Source: Calvatia gigantea (Eukaryota; Basidiomycota; Agaricomycetes; Agaricales; Lycoperdaceae). From it: 64,000 nt of DNA. Below, one piece after another: positions 9,676-20,196 of this stretch; positions within the stretch are counted from its first letter, which is position 1, and each line of letters starts with the position of its first letter. A program made the position numbers and the translations under genes. The notes below the pieces were generated by a model. The model was not told where the DNA came from. It saw only the letters and a program-made list of their open reading frames with translations, and searched no databases. The DNA lies in contig JACAAK010000003.1 in the NCBI GenBank assembly GCA_025093985.1, positions 62,001 through 126,000 of the forward strand. The letters run 5' to 3'.

Positions 9676-11763
9676 ATGCCCAGAAATACCAAGACTAAAG
9701 CCTGCAAAGTCGCCAAAGGAAAAGCGACCATCCTCACCAAGCGATCCCCTTCCTCCGAACTATCCGCCCCAAACCCTTCTCAAACCAATCTCTTTCGTGA
9801 TTCCACTAGCAATGTCCCAAGGCATCAACTCGACCTCCCTTCCATCTTCGTCCCTCCTGGAGTCTTTACCCTCCCCGAGCTCCAAGCAATGGCCAACGAG
9901 CACCCCAATAATCACCTGGAGGTGTTCCACGGACGAGGAGAATACACCCAAATCCCCCCTTCCTGGGTCTCCCCATCTTCCCCTAGATTCAACGGGCATG
10001 AGCCCATCTTTTCGCAACAGCCCTACGTGGGCCCAGGATATCCTGGAGGAATGGGGAGCATCCCCAAAGGAGTGGAGTTCCCCTCCAATGGACTCTCTGA
10101 CTCTGGAGTCACCTCCGGAAGTCTAACCCTATGTGGACGACGAGTGGACTCCTCTCCACAACTCTCCAGTAAGGAACTAGGAGGACCAGCCCTTCGACCA
10201 GGAGCTCTCGGACTCCATGGACTGGAACAAAGCCAGTCACACCTTCTTGCCGGAGTCATACCCACCGTCGCCCTGCCCGATGTCAGGCCAGATCTCACTG
10301 ACGCTGAAATCACCCTCTCCAGCAAACCAAAGTCCACTCAAGGAGTACGACCTCCAATGCCTCGACCAGCAGCTGGAGGCAATCCTCCTCCAACCCTCAA
10401 CTTCTCACACCCAATTTGTCCCTCCCCCCTCCGTGCATTTACCACCCCTGGTAACCCAATCCCTCCAGTCGGATCCATTCCTTCCAAGCCGACCCAAGTC
10501 AATGAGTCCGCCTCGGAGCATGCCTCCAAAATTCGGAACTTGGACGGGGATAAACCATGCTCCATACATGGTGGATTCACCCCCACCACCACCACTAAGG
10601 AACAACTACTCTGAAATGTCAAGAGGACACAGGACCTCTACAAAAAGATCCATCAGGTACAATTATATGCCCATGGATTATCTGCTGAAGCGGTCGAGGA
10701 CGTCTTTGCCTATTCCACTCCACCCAGTCCTACCAAAACGACCTTGCTTGGAAACACCCACGAGAAGCTCCTCGCCAAGTCCCTCATCGACTATATCCAA
10801 CCACGGATCGTCGCCCCCAACGCCTCCCCTTTCACCCTTCCAAATGGTGAATTTGGACCAAAGTCGCATTGGCCTGGACCTTATCAGCTTACTACAGAAG
10901 CCATTGGCCGACTGGTGAGCTCACCCTCTAATTTCAATCAGATCGGACGAGAGCATCTATTTAACGACACTGAGCAAGCACACTGGTGCGCTATCTGGAA
11001 CTCTTTTATCGGGGTCAACAATATTTGTCAGAGTTATTCCGATGCAACCGCTCTCGCCCAACTATTTATCGACTCAGCAGCCTCTAGTGGACTCCTACAG
11101 GCTCTCTTCGATTTCAACAACCAAACTCGCCGACCTAGCAGAGTGGCTTCCCGAGGACCTTCCAGCGTCCTATCATCCACAATTCCTTCGATCCCGCTCT
11201 CCCATGCTGGCATTGCCACTCCCCCTTCCCATTCCTCAACCAATCGACCAGTCTCACCTGCTCGAGGGAAACCATCAACGAGTTCTTCATCAACTCAAGC
11301 TTCTGACCCAAAATCCTTCACTGCAACTGCATCTCGAGCCAAACACCTATCTAACCCATGCCCTCAAGACACTCCCGAAGCCACCTCCTCCCAGCACTCC
11401 CCTCCCTATGATGACAACCAACCCGGGAAACGTATTTGCCGAAGATGCAAGATATTGAAAAGGGCCTACATTGGACATTACGCTTCGGATTGCATCTATC
11501 AAAAATGCAAAGGTTGCAAGAAAGTGGCGGCAGGGCACTATACCTACATGTGCCCTAAGTACATTTGTAAACACTGTGGAAAACTTAACCCTCAACATAG
11601 GCCTACAGAATGCCTCACCAAACTTGACAAGAAGAAAGTAGAAGCGGCGGCGGAACGAAAAAGACTGGAGAACCTCATTCATCTTACTGAACTCTACAAT
11701 GGACATGGGGACATGGACGAAGATGGGTACCCGGATAACATGTCCGTAGTTTCGGCTAAGTAA
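9676..11763 (+). pseudogene. Gypsy-2 extra 3' ORF with three C-terminal zinc-knuckle-like units
   Basis: One frame of about 696 codons (MPRNTKTKACKVAKGKATIL to the stop at 11761) with a single in-frame TGA at 10612-10614. It lies 166 bp after pol and ends just before the 3' LTR, where some retroelements keep an env gene, but I see neither signal peptide nor membrane segment. The first half is rich in Pro and Ser; residues near 360-440 look folded (SLIDYIQPRIV, then HWCAIWNSFIG). The C-terminus has three spaced units, CRRC-X9-HYASDC, CKGC-X6-HYTYMC and CKHC-X6-HRPTEC: the gag CCHC pattern with a longer C-to-H spacer. Function unknown; nucleic-acid binding or a relocated gag-like protein is my inference. 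Overlapping ORFs in other frames are by-products of proline-rich composition. Confidence 0.6.
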
Positions 11764-11869
11764 AAGAGACTTTTCCTCTAGTAGGAGATAATGTTATGAC
11801 TTCTTATTCTAGCATTATCCCTTTTCAGACTTATTCCTTTCTTGTCCAATTGTTTATTTAATATCCATG

Positions 11870-12082
11870 TACAGTAAGGGACAAAACCGTTCCAATGTTT
11901 TGAACTTCTCAGAAGATCAGCTCATATCTCAAGGACTACTGTGGCTGTGCACTTCCTAATTTAATTGTAGATAGTCCAGTATCTTATCTAATCATATGCA
12001 AAGTATGATTATGTAATCCTTTGTTTTAGGGGAGTTATTAATTAATTAATATTTTAAGTGCATTGGAACAGTTTTGTCCCTC
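11870..12082. repeat. Left terminal inverted repeat of the Tc1/mariner, with inner inverted motif
   Basis: Pairs with 13266-13478 with about four mismatches by eye. The outer GGGACAAAACCGTTCCAATG near 11880 recurs at the inner edge (about 12062-12081) in inverted orientation as CATTGGAACAGTTTTGTCCC. An AATTAATTAATATTTTAA stretch lies just inside the inner motif. Confidence 0.9.
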
Positions 12083-13476
12083 TTGAAATTTATATACAAA
12101 ATGGGTATTCTAGTACCTGGTATAAGCTCCCTTGGCCTGTAAAACTGCCTGGACCCTCCTAGGCATACTCTCTATCAGATTCTGACACACTTCTGGTTCT
12201 ATGTCATCCCACTCCTTTTGTATCCTCTCCCATAGGGTATTCATGCTATCAGGAGGAGTATCATACTCTCCCAGCTTATTCTTGAGGTGAGTCCAGAGAT
12301 GTTCAATGGGATTAAGGTCTGGAGACTGTGGGGGCCATACCATAACCTCCAATTCAGACTCATCTAGCCAGTTTGTAGCCTTTTTGCTCTTGTGTTTGGG
12401 GTCATTGTCCTGTTGGAAGACCATATCCTCCTCATTCTTCCCATACCACCTGATGCTCCTCTTTAGTTCATCCCCCAAAATTTGAACATAAAGGTCAGCA
12501 TCCATCTTCCCTTCAATTTTAGTGGCAAACCCCACTCCATCCCACAGCATACAACCCCAGATCATCACATTTCCTCCACCAAACTTGACTGTTCCCTCAA
12601 CCAATCTATCATTCAGCCCCTCTCCTGCCTTTTTCCATACCCAAACCCTTCCATCTGATCCAAACCGATTGATTTTGGACTCATCTGTCCAAATAACCCT
12701 CTTCCAGTCCTCCAGGGTCCAGTTAACATGTGCTTCTGCCCACTCCAACCTTTTCCTCCTATGGACAGCAGTAAGTTTAGGTCGTTTCCGCTTGACTACA
12801 GCCTTCATTCCAGCTCCTCTGAGTGCCCTGCGCACTGTTTTGGTGGATACAGGCTGGGCAATAACATTTTGAAGTGATTTGGTGACTTGGGAGGCATTGT
12901 CAGCCTTGCGAGAGGTGATGAGGCGAACAGAATAGTGGATATCAGAGGGAGAAAGTTTAGATGGGCGGCCACCAACAGATTTGGAAAGTGTTGATCTATG
13001 TTTGGAGTGAATCCTAGAAATAGTACTGACTCCCAGACCAGTAATAGAAGCAATATGATGAGCAGATTTCCCTTGGTCCAGGTAAGAGAGGACTCTATTG
13101 GTCTGAGTAGAGGAAAGAGAGCGCATATAGTTGTAAAGGTATAGTGGGGGAGTTAATTTGCACCTGAGAATAAGCACATCCATTTATACATCACCCTACA
13201 TGGTCACATGATTTTATTTGTATTTATTTGATTGCAATAAACGAAGTCATGTGCTCAGAATTTGAGAGGGACAAAACTGTTCCAATGTACTTAAAATATT
13301 AATTAATTAATAACTCCCCCAAAACAAAGGATTACATAATCATACTTTGCATATGATTAGATAAGATACTGGACTATCTACAATTAAATTAGGAAGTGCA
13401 CAGCCACAGTAGTCCTTGAGTTATGAGCTGATCTTCTGAAAAGTTCAAAACATTGGAACGGTTTTGTCCCTTACTG
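11872..13476 (-). mobile_element. Tc1/mariner DNA transposon, apparently complete
   Basis: About 1.6 kb between TA dinucleotides at 11870-11871 and 13477-13478, the expected target duplication. The ends read CAGTAAGGGACAAAACCG and its reverse complement. Inverted repeats are unusually long (about 213 bp each) and almost identical. A single intact DD34E transposase gene lies between them on the minus strand. Confidence 0.93.
12110..13183 (-). CDS. Tc1/mariner transposase (DD34E), intact
   Basis: 357 residues, no interruption. The N-terminal half holds two helix-turn-helix DNA-binding segments (SAHHIASITGLGVSTISRIH, about 38-57; a second near 75-115) with GGRPSKLS between them. The catalytic domain has WTDESKI, QQDNDPKHKSK and NPIEHLW: the two aspartates and the glutamate with 34 residues between the second D and the E, the classic Tc1-like spacing. 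It would excise and reinsert the element at TA sites in the nucleus. Another Met at codon 20 (MRSLSSTQTNR) is a plausible start. Near-identical ends plus an open frame suggest recent and possibly continuing mobility. Confidence 0.93.
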   Translation of the reverse strand: MDVLILRCKLTPPLYLYNYMRSLSSTQTNRVLSYLDQGKSAHHIASITGLGVSTISRIHSKHRSTLSKSVGGRPSKLSPSDIHYSVRLITSRKADNASQVTKSLQNVIAQPVSTKTVRRALRGAGMKAVVKRKRPKLTAVHRRKRLEWAEAHVNWTLEDWKRVIWTDESKINRFGSDGRVWVWKKAGEGLNDRLVEGTVKFGGGNVMIWGCMLWDGVGFATKIEGKMDADLYVQILGDELKRSIRWYGKNEEDMVFQQDNDPKHKSKKATNWLDESELEVMVWPPQSPDLNPIEHLWTHLKNKLGEYDTPPDSMNTLWERIQKEWDDIEPEVCQNLIESMPRRVQAVLQAKGAYTRY

Positions 13477-13478
13477 TA
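13266..13478. repeat. Right terminal inverted repeat of the Tc1/mariner
   Basis: Reverse complement of 11870-12082. The inner motif GGGACAAAACTGTTCCAATG is at about 13268-13287, the outer one ends at 13472, and the TA target copy is at 13477-13478. Confidence 0.9.
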
Positions 13479-13831
13479 TGTACTTCTAGTTTACCCTTCT
13501 CTCTTTCCCTCTTTAGGACTCCAGATTCGCCACTACTCCCCTCCCTACCTAGTATGGTGTTTGTATTTCCTTTCTTGTACTCTGTCTCTCCCTATATGGT
13601 GGATGTTCAACACATCCACATATCCTTTGTCTTTATCTTTCTTCCGACTTATCTAGTATAAGTAGCTAGTTAGATACTCCTTGTAGTAGACAGTTTGAAC
13701 TGGCTACCAGCCTCTTATCTTCCACAATCCTCTTGCCTGAACTAAGGCCTTGTCTAACAAGTGACTCGCCTTACTTCTTGACTGACTATATATAGAGACA
13801 AGTCCCTGAGTGAATCCCCTCTATATATAGA

Positions 13832-14241
13832 TGTTAAGACGAGTACACCACAATAGCTCTACGCTAGTGGCGGAGGGGAGTCGTACTCACTGGGTTTGTT
13901 GAGATATTGATTATAGACCGTAGCTAGTGGATATCTTAGTGGAATGTTGGGCAGAAGAGTAGACTGGATTGTCTAAAGAATATACGCATACTACATAGGT
14001 CTTATATAACTAATGTCTCTGGTCTGTGCGCCGTTCTACCTTATACAGGTGAGGTCTTATCTGCCAGTAGCATATACAGAGCATACTGCGTACATTGTTC
14101 TATTTAATAGACCATGACCAGCAACCTAGAGTGCGGTCTAGTACATTGTTCGTTATCTCTCTTCAAGAGTGAAGTACTCAAGAACCCGTTTCAGCTATAA
14201 ATAGACTGAACCAACGTAGTGGTACGGATCGAGATTCAACA
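13832..14241 (-). repeat. Copia 3' LTR (410 bp)
   Basis: Begins TGTTAAGACGAG and ends GATTCAACA on the plus strand. Same length and, by eye, same sequence as 20224-20633. It is the 3' LTR relative to the minus-strand gene. Confidence 0.95.
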
Positions 14242-14252
14242 CTCCTCCTCAC
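14242..14252 (-). other. Copia polypurine tract
   Basis: GTGAGGAGGAG on the minus strand directly touches the 3' LTR, the position of the plus-strand DNA primer in LTR retrotransposons. Confidence 0.7.
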
Positions 14253-14266
14253 TTGAAGGAGGGAGA

Positions 14267-17200
14267 TTAACGTTTCATCGATCGAGCGGCTTTATCCCAT
14301 GCTTCGACATCGGAACCAAAAATCAATCCTAGTTCTGGGCGGAAGAGGTTTATTTTGGTTACGCCAAGATTCTTTGTAAAGATATCGGCGGGATTGTCTT
14401 GTGAAGACACATCACCAATAACAATGATACCTTCCTCGACTAATTCTCGCACATAGTGGTAATGAATATCCACGTGCTTCGATCGTTTTTCAACAATGGG
14501 ATTTTCAGTCCAGAATTTGGACCCATCGTTGTCACCGTAGAGAATAGGAGTTGGGTGCTCAATTTTGAGCTCCTCCAGAAGCTGTGACAGCCATTTCACT
14601 TGTCGTGAAGCGTCAGACAGTTCTTTATATTCCGCCTCAGTGGACGATAGCGAAACTGTCTTTTGTCGCCGCGAAGTCCAGGTAACAGCACCGGACGCGA
14701 TCATGCAAACATTTCCCGAAACAGATCGGCGGGTTTCTGTATCTTGAGCCCAGTCCGAGTCACTGAGACATTCCAGCGTCACCACGGATTTCCCAGTATC
14801 GCCTTCATATTTCAATGCATAGTTCCTTGTCATCGACAAGTACTTTAGTACATGAATTCCAGTGCGATAGTGCTCAGGAGCGGGGTTAGCGGCATGTTGT
14901 GCCAGCTTAACTATGGCAAAGGCTATGTCGGGCCTAGTACCGATCATCAAGTACATTAAGGATCCAACCAATTGTTGGTACTTTAGACGGAAGGGGGTTG
15001 AAGCAGTGTCCTTGTTCGTTATGAACTGGAAGCCGGCTGGCAATGGCGTTTTAGCCGCGGCAGATTGCGGAACCTGGAAGCGCTGCAAGATCTTATCCAG
15101 GTATTTCACCTGTTGGATGAAGATTTGACGCTTGGAGCGATTCCTCGAGATTTTCATCCCAAGGAATTCTTCACAGGGACCGTGATCTCTGCATTCCCAC
15201 TTTTTCGTGAACTTTCCCTTCAACTCTTTGAGGAGGGGGGAGTCTTTCTTTCCCAAGAAATTCACGTCATCAACGTAGACAATGGCTACTACTAGCTCTT
15301 TCGTCTTTGGATGTCTGTGAAAGTATACAGCGTAGTCGGATTTGCAGCGGGTAAATCCCAGCTCAATCATAGATTGATGCAATTCTTTCCACCACTGGCG
15401 ACCGGCTTGTTTAAGGCCGTAAATCGCTCGTCGTAGTCTCCATACTTTTCCTTCCTGCCCGGGAAGTCGAAACCCTTCGGGCTGTTCCATGTATATTTCC
15501 TCATCCAGTTTGCCATATAAGTAGGCAGTTTTTACGTCAACGCTATGCATATCCCAATCATGGATTGCAGCGAGTGCGAAGCTTACGCGCGCAGACTCGT
15601 AGCGTACAACTGGTGAGAAAAGCTCGTTATAGTCGATGCCTTCAATCTGCGAGAACCCTTTCGCAACTAAGCGAGCTCGCAAGCGGCCGTCAGACTTCTC
15701 GAGAAATACCCAACGGTTTTTAACCGTCCTCCTTCCTTTCGGAAGATCTACCAGTTCGTATACTCCGCGTTTTTTCAACGCGTCGAGTTCCTCGATACAC
15801 GCTGCCATCCATTTTGCCTTAACAGGCTCAGGAAGTTTAAGCATGTCACGGAAAGTTTCAGGCTCTCCGTGTGCGGTATTATGAACCGTCTGTATCAAGA
15901 AATCGATCAATTTTACTCCTCCCTCAGCGACAAGCCTTTCAATGTCCATATCGTTGACATCATGAGATGTCGGATCATTGTTTTCAGGCATAGGCGGCAG
16001 TTCCGGACGTGGAGGGAGCTGAAATGGAGGTAAATCAAAGGGTCGTGGCGGGTACCGCTCAGCACGAACTCTTTGCCTCACATATTCAGGATGATTAGTC
16101 CTTGCTCTTCGCTCACGAATAACTTCATCCGAAGGGGCATTGGCGCGGACGCGCTGCCTTTGCCTCTGCTGCTCTTGTCGGTGAGTCCGATCTATTTCTC
16201 TTTCAATTGAAATTGGACGCCGATTTTCTCCATATGTATTACCCGGTCTGATAGGAGGCCTGCCTTGTCGTTCAGAACGACGCGGCTCTACCTGATCAGA
16301 ACCGACAGCACGACGTTTGGGAACAGGGATTGGGAACTCCTCGTTTTCGGTGTCCCATACATCTCTGTCCACATGCCAATTATCACGTATATCAGGCTCC
16401 TCCTCAACGGTCGTTCCACGTGAAGGTGGCGACTCAGGTGGGGGTACCCAAGGTGGCGTATTGCCAGGTGATGGCCGTCGTGAATCAATGCTGTCTGGCG
16501 GAGTAGAATCACGCCGGGGTAAAGGAGGTGAAGGTGGAGAATATTTCGGTTGTGGCGGAGAAACTGGAGGCAACTTGACTGGTTGATCAGGTGGAGGTGG
16601 AACAATTCCAGCGTCATCCGAAGATGGCGGAATAGGTGGTTCATCCCGTAATCCTGGTCTAGGCAGATTTCTCTCTCCTCCGTGATTAGGTCGGTTACTG
16701 CTATCCGGCACTGAATCGGGGCATTTTGGGAAATATCCCTCGTCGAACAAGGCGTTTGGTGATATAAAAATCACATTGCCTGTCGTGTGCCGCATAAAGA
16801 CGTAGTTTTTACTGCCTTTGTATCCAAGAAAGATCATAATCTCGGATTTTGCGGACAATTTGTTTGGGCGGATCTCATTGGGTAGATATACATACGCGCC
16901 GCATCCAAACACACGAATATGGGACAAATTTGGCTTTTCCCTTGAATAACACTCAAAAGGTGTCTTCCACTGCAGACGCTGGACTGGCGTGCGATTATAT
17001 AAATGCACAGCTGTATTCAACGCGAATTCCCACCACGAGTCAGGTAAACATGCCTGTAGCCTTATAGCTTGGGCTTTCTCGTGTAGGGTGCGGTTCAGTC
17101 GCTCTGCTCTCCCGTTTTGCTGATGCGCATAGGGAGCAGTGGTCTCGTGGGTAATTCCACGCGCCGCGAGTCCTGCCAATAACCTTTCATTGACATACTC

Positions 17201-20047
17201 TCCTCCATTATCGGTGCGAAGTCGTTTAACTCGCATTCCGGAGAGGTTCTCTAACGCGCTGATCAGCTGTATAAGCTTCTCAGAAGCCTCAGACTTCTTT
17301 CGAAGGAGGACTACGTGCGCGTGAGAAGAGAAGTCATCAAGGAACGTCATTGCCCATTTATATTTATGGTAGCTAATGACGGGCAGTTCCAGCAAGTCTG
17401 AGTGACATAGCTCAAAGACTGCGGTGGCTCGCTTGGAGTTAATCGGGAAGGGGTTATTATGCATTTTCCCCTTGGCACAGCCGTCGCAAATGCCTTTCCG
17501 AGTAGATGGTGCGGGAATTGATGCGATGCCCTCAACGTGCTTTGGAAGCTCGGAGAGCGCGCGATCCGAAGGGTGTCCCATTCGACGATGCCAATCGATG
17601 TAATCAAGTTGGCGTAAAGTCAACGCTACTGGATTCTCCTTGCTATTATGCAAGACATACGTGTGCACCGTATGTACGTTGTTTTTAAACAAACGATGAG
17701 GCCAGGCGGATATTACAGCTCTTCCTGATTTATCACGGATGGTGGTTCCTTTAACGGTTGCCTCTAGTACATAGCCGTTCCGAAGAATCTGGCCCGAGGA
17801 CATTAACCGTTCTGTGATTTCTTTGATGTAAAAGACCGGCGCAATACACGAAGTAGCGCTTCTGGACTTTCCCTTGTCTGTCACGTCATGCTGGAAAATC
17901 ACAGACCCTCGTCCTGTCATTTCATAAATCCGGTTGCCAGCGGCTTGTATAAGCCCGAAATGGCCCATCTTAACCTCTGCGAAATCAGAGAGATAACCGG
18001 TGACATGGTACGATGCTCCAGAATCGAGGAGCCAGTCTGCGTTATTCACAGAATGTTTATTCCCTTCTTCTCGACACTTTTGGCACTGAGACAAATCACA
18101 GATGTGATATGTGATGATCTCATTAAGACCCTCGTGCTCTTCGTGGAGTTCTGACCTTAACTTGTCTGAATACTCGTGATTATTCACGGTATATGTAGCG
18201 TTCATCTCACTTTCCAGCTTAGTCACACTAGCGGAATAAGCAGAAGGGGAAGCGCCTTGGGCGCGCTTCCAGCATACATTGCAGTTTAAAAAGTCTGTAC
18301 AGCGGTGTCTACGACGAGTCCCTACAGGAGGCGGACGACGTGCTACATCTGCATAGGTGCCCCACTCTCTTCGGCGGCCACCTGGTCGTCCCAACTCAAC
18401 CTCGGAATTTCCAGGGCGTCCTGCTCCGAGGCGGACAGTCCCTGCGTCTGTATCGTTCCGTCCCATCCGTTGATGGGGCTGCATATCAGACTCTGCATCA
18501 GAACAAGAATAATAGTCAGTTGAAGGTACTGACCCGCACCCTCCGTCGGAACCGTAGTCGGTGTCCGAGTCGTTGTCATCTAAGACCGACTCAAGGACTG
18601 ACTCGATTTCCTTCGGCGCCTGCTTCTTCTTGAGCGGCTTGGGCTTCTTGATAATCGCCGGTCTGTTATACACAGGGGCCGGCCATGCGATCTCATCTTC
18701 CTCCCTTGTGACGGTGGATGGAGTAGGCTCTACATCCATCTCATCAAAGCGCTTCCACATCTCCTCCGAACTCTCGCCCGACGATGAAATTGAATCGAGA
18801 CGTTTGTCCCAATTCTTCAAGGCGGTAACCTTGGCTTTCACCGAAGGTTTGCGACGAGCTTCGGGCTCGGGCGCAGTGATGCGCGACGCGAGCAGAGTGG
18901 CATTGCTGCCGGTGGCGGCGGAGTTAGAAGCAACTGGAGGTACTTTGGCTCGACGCGTTGCTTCTACAAGGGAACGAGTGGATGGTGGCGGCACAGTTTG
19001 TGCCTGCGACACGAAATCCACGTCCTGGATATAACCGGAAGAGGTGGCGGCGTTGCCTTGCGCACCTCCCTCCTTTCCCTTTCCCTTTCCTTTGCCTCGG
19101 GGGCGCCATCGGCGTTTCTTCTCGCCGTCGCCTTCTCCTCCAGATGGCTTTTGCTGTTGCTGCTGCTGCTGCTGCTGCTGGGGCTGCTGCTGGGGCTTTT
19201 TAGACCCCGAAGGCTGCTGCTTCCCTTGCTGCTGCCGCTGCTGCTGTTGCTGCTGCCCACCTCCCTGTCGTGGAGTAAAGCACGCTCGTTGCGCGTGGGC
19301 AGTCTGGTTGGAGGCGTAAGCGGCAATGATGCCGCTTCGGGCCTTATCCCACGTCAGCTCGTGAAGCGACGTGTTCGAGGTGAGGAGCGTCTGAGCTACG
19401 TGGCTCAAAGACGGGTGGAGGGAGTGGAGGAGGATCATCGTTTCGATCTCCGGGGCGATGCCACTATCCATGGCGTCAAGCTGCCCGAAGATCTGCTGGA
19501 GTTCGCTCATCTTGAGCGAAGGATCACCGCCGAGGGGGAGCTCAAACGTTATTGCGCGAATGAACTCATTATAGACCTGAGCTGGTCCAGGAAGGCCGTA
19601 TTGGCCCTGCAACTGAGACCAGAGAGCGCGAGCATCCCGGGCGGAATGCTTCAACATGCTATTGGGGAGAGTTGCCTCAATCAACCCAAGGGCACGCATT
19701 CGGAGGTTGTTGGCCATACCAACACTGCGGCGCTCCTCAGCAGTCGCAGGAATTGGAGTTCCTGGTCGTGCGGGACGTGCCGGCGAAGTGCTAGTCGCCG
19801 GGGTAGCAGGGTGCTCAGGCCCATAAGCCTGCTCATACTGGACGGGTTCGTCCATGGCTCCAGAGAAGTCCCATCCGGTCCAGGAACAATCGTTTAAGGA
19901 AATGCACATAAGTGCAGACCGAAGGCGAAGCGACCAGATAGTGTAGTTACCCGTCCCTGTGAGGACGGGAAGCTGTCCGCTAGGGGTTTGAACAAAACCC
20001 TGCGGAGCAGGAGCCGGTTTAGACATATCTAAGAATAGGGTAAACAC
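14267..20047 (-). CDS. Copia Gag-Pol polyprotein, intact
   Basis: 1926 codons without a stop; the Met at codon 8 (MSKPAPAPQG, 20026) is an equally good start. In order: Gag with an N-terminal YTIWSLRLRSALM segment and a UBN2-like capsid region (to about 255), a Gln-rich linker (about 262-305), protease with WLLDSGASYHVTG (about 670), GAG-pre-integrase HHCC finger (WHRRMGHPSD and CDGCAKGK), integrase core with HSDLLE, RTDNGGE and NGRAERLNRT (about 883-980), an acidic Pro-rich linker, reverse transcriptase with YVDDVNFLG (about 1593) and RNase H with SLSSTEAEYKELS and YGDNDGSKF (about 1800). Every catalytic residue I looked for is present. No obvious CCHC knuckle in Gag; a C-rich patch near 590 is the nearest candidate. 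Confidence 0.96.
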   Translation of the reverse strand: MFTLFLDMSKPAPAPQGFVQTPSGQLPVLTGTGNYTIWSLRLRSALMCISLNDCSWTGWDFSGAMDEPVQYEQAYGPEHPATPATSTSPARPARPGTPIPATAEERRSVGMANNLRMRALGLIEATLPNSMLKHSARDARALWSQLQGQYGLPGPAQVYNEFIRAITFELPLGGDPSLKMSELQQIFGQLDAMDSGIAPEIETMILLHSLHPSLSHVAQTLLTSNTSLHELTWDKARSGIIAAYASNQTAHAQRACFTPRQGGGQQQQQQRQQQGKQQPSGSKKPQQQPQQQQQQQQQQKPSGGEGDGEKKRRWRPRGKGKGKGKEGGAQGNAATSSGYIQDVDFVSQAQTVPPPSTRSLVEATRRAKVPPVASNSAATGSNATLLASRITAPEPEARRKPSVKAKVTALKNWDKRLDSISSSGESSEEMWKRFDEMDVEPTPSTVTREEDEIAWPAPVYNRPAIIKKPKPLKKKQAPKEIESVLESVLDDNDSDTDYGSDGGCGSVPSTDYYSCSDAESDMQPHQRMGRNDTDAGTVRLGAGRPGNSEVELGRPGGRRREWGTYADVARRPPPVGTRRRHRCTDFLNCNVCWKRAQGASPSAYSASVTKLESEMNATYTVNNHEYSDKLRSELHEEHEGLNEIITYHICDLSQCQKCREEGNKHSVNNADWLLDSGASYHVTGYLSDFAEVKMGHFGLIQAAGNRIYEMTGRGSVIFQHDVTDKGKSRSATSCIAPVFYIKEITERLMSSGQILRNGYVLEATVKGTTIRDKSGRAVISAWPHRLFKNNVHTVHTYVLHNSKENPVALTLRQLDYIDWHRRMGHPSDRALSELPKHVEGIASIPAPSTRKGICDGCAKGKMHNNPFPINSKRATAVFELCHSDLLELPVISYHKYKWAMTFLDDFSSHAHVVLLRKKSEASEKLIQLISALENLSGMRVKRLRTDNGGEYVNERLLAGLAARGITHETTAPYAHQQNGRAERLNRTLHEKAQAIRLQACLPDSWWEFALNTAVHLYNRTPVQRLQWKTPFECYSREKPNLSHIRVFGCGAYVYLPNEIRPNKLSAKSEIMIFLGYKGSKNYVFMRHTTGNVIFISPNALFDEGYFPKCPDSVPDSSNRPNHGGERNLPRPGLRDEPPIPPSSDDAGIVPPPPDQPVKLPPVSPPQPKYSPPSPPLPRRDSTPPDSIDSRRPSPGNTPPWVPPPESPPSRGTTVEEEPDIRDNWHVDRDVWDTENEEFPIPVPKRRAVGSDQVEPRRSERQGRPPIRPGNTYGENRRPISIEREIDRTHRQEQQRQRQRVRANAPSDEVIRERRARTNHPEYVRQRVRAERYPPRPFDLPPFQLPPRPELPPMPENNDPTSHDVNDMDIERLVAEGGVKLIDFLIQTVHNTAHGEPETFRDMLKLPEPVKAKWMAACIEELDALKKRGVYELVDLPKGRRTVKNRWVFLEKSDGRLRARLVAKGFSQIEGIDYNELFSPVVRYESARVSFALAAIHDWDMHSVDVKTAYLYGKLDEEIYMEQPEGFRLPGQEGKVWRLRRAIYGLKQAGRQWWKELHQSMIELGFTRCKSDYAVYFHRHPKTKELVVAIVYVDDVNFLGKKDSPLLKELKGKFTKKWECRDHGPCEEFLGMKISRNRSKRQIFIQQVKYLDKILQRFQVPQSAAAKTPLPAGFQFITNKDTASTPFRLKYQQLVGSLMYLMIGTRPDIAFAIVKLAQHAANPAPEHYRTGIHVLKYLSMTRNYALKYEGDTGKSVVTLECLSDSDWAQDTETRRSVSGNVCMIASGAVTWTSRRQKTVSLSSTEAEYKELSDASRQVKWLSQLLEELKIEHPTPILYGDNDGSKFWTENPIVEKRSKHVDIHYHYVRELVEEGIIVIGDVSSQDNPADIFTKNLGVTKINLFRPELGLIFGSDVEAWDKAARSMKR

Positions 20048-20196
20048 GCGTTAGCATCATGTAGGACTGCAGTGCGTGATGCACGCGTCGCAACATGGGG
20101 CAGACACAGGGGTCAAATGGACCAAAGGACCACCGTCTCCCAGGTTGCGTACGACCGTAGCCTCCTACACTCTACCAGCGTTGCAAACGCGGTCTG

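Noticed and set aside
10217..10918. 233-codon Pro-rich ORF inside the Gypsy-2 3' ORF, in another frame
   Set aside because: Proline- and serine-rich DNA tends to be open in several frames; the 9676-11763 frame alone leads into the zinc-knuckle units.
18998..19897. 299-codon plus-strand ORF with poly-Leu stretches
   Set aside because: Antisense of the copia gag and its Gln-rich linker; CAG repeats read on the other strand give Leu/Cys/Ala runs.
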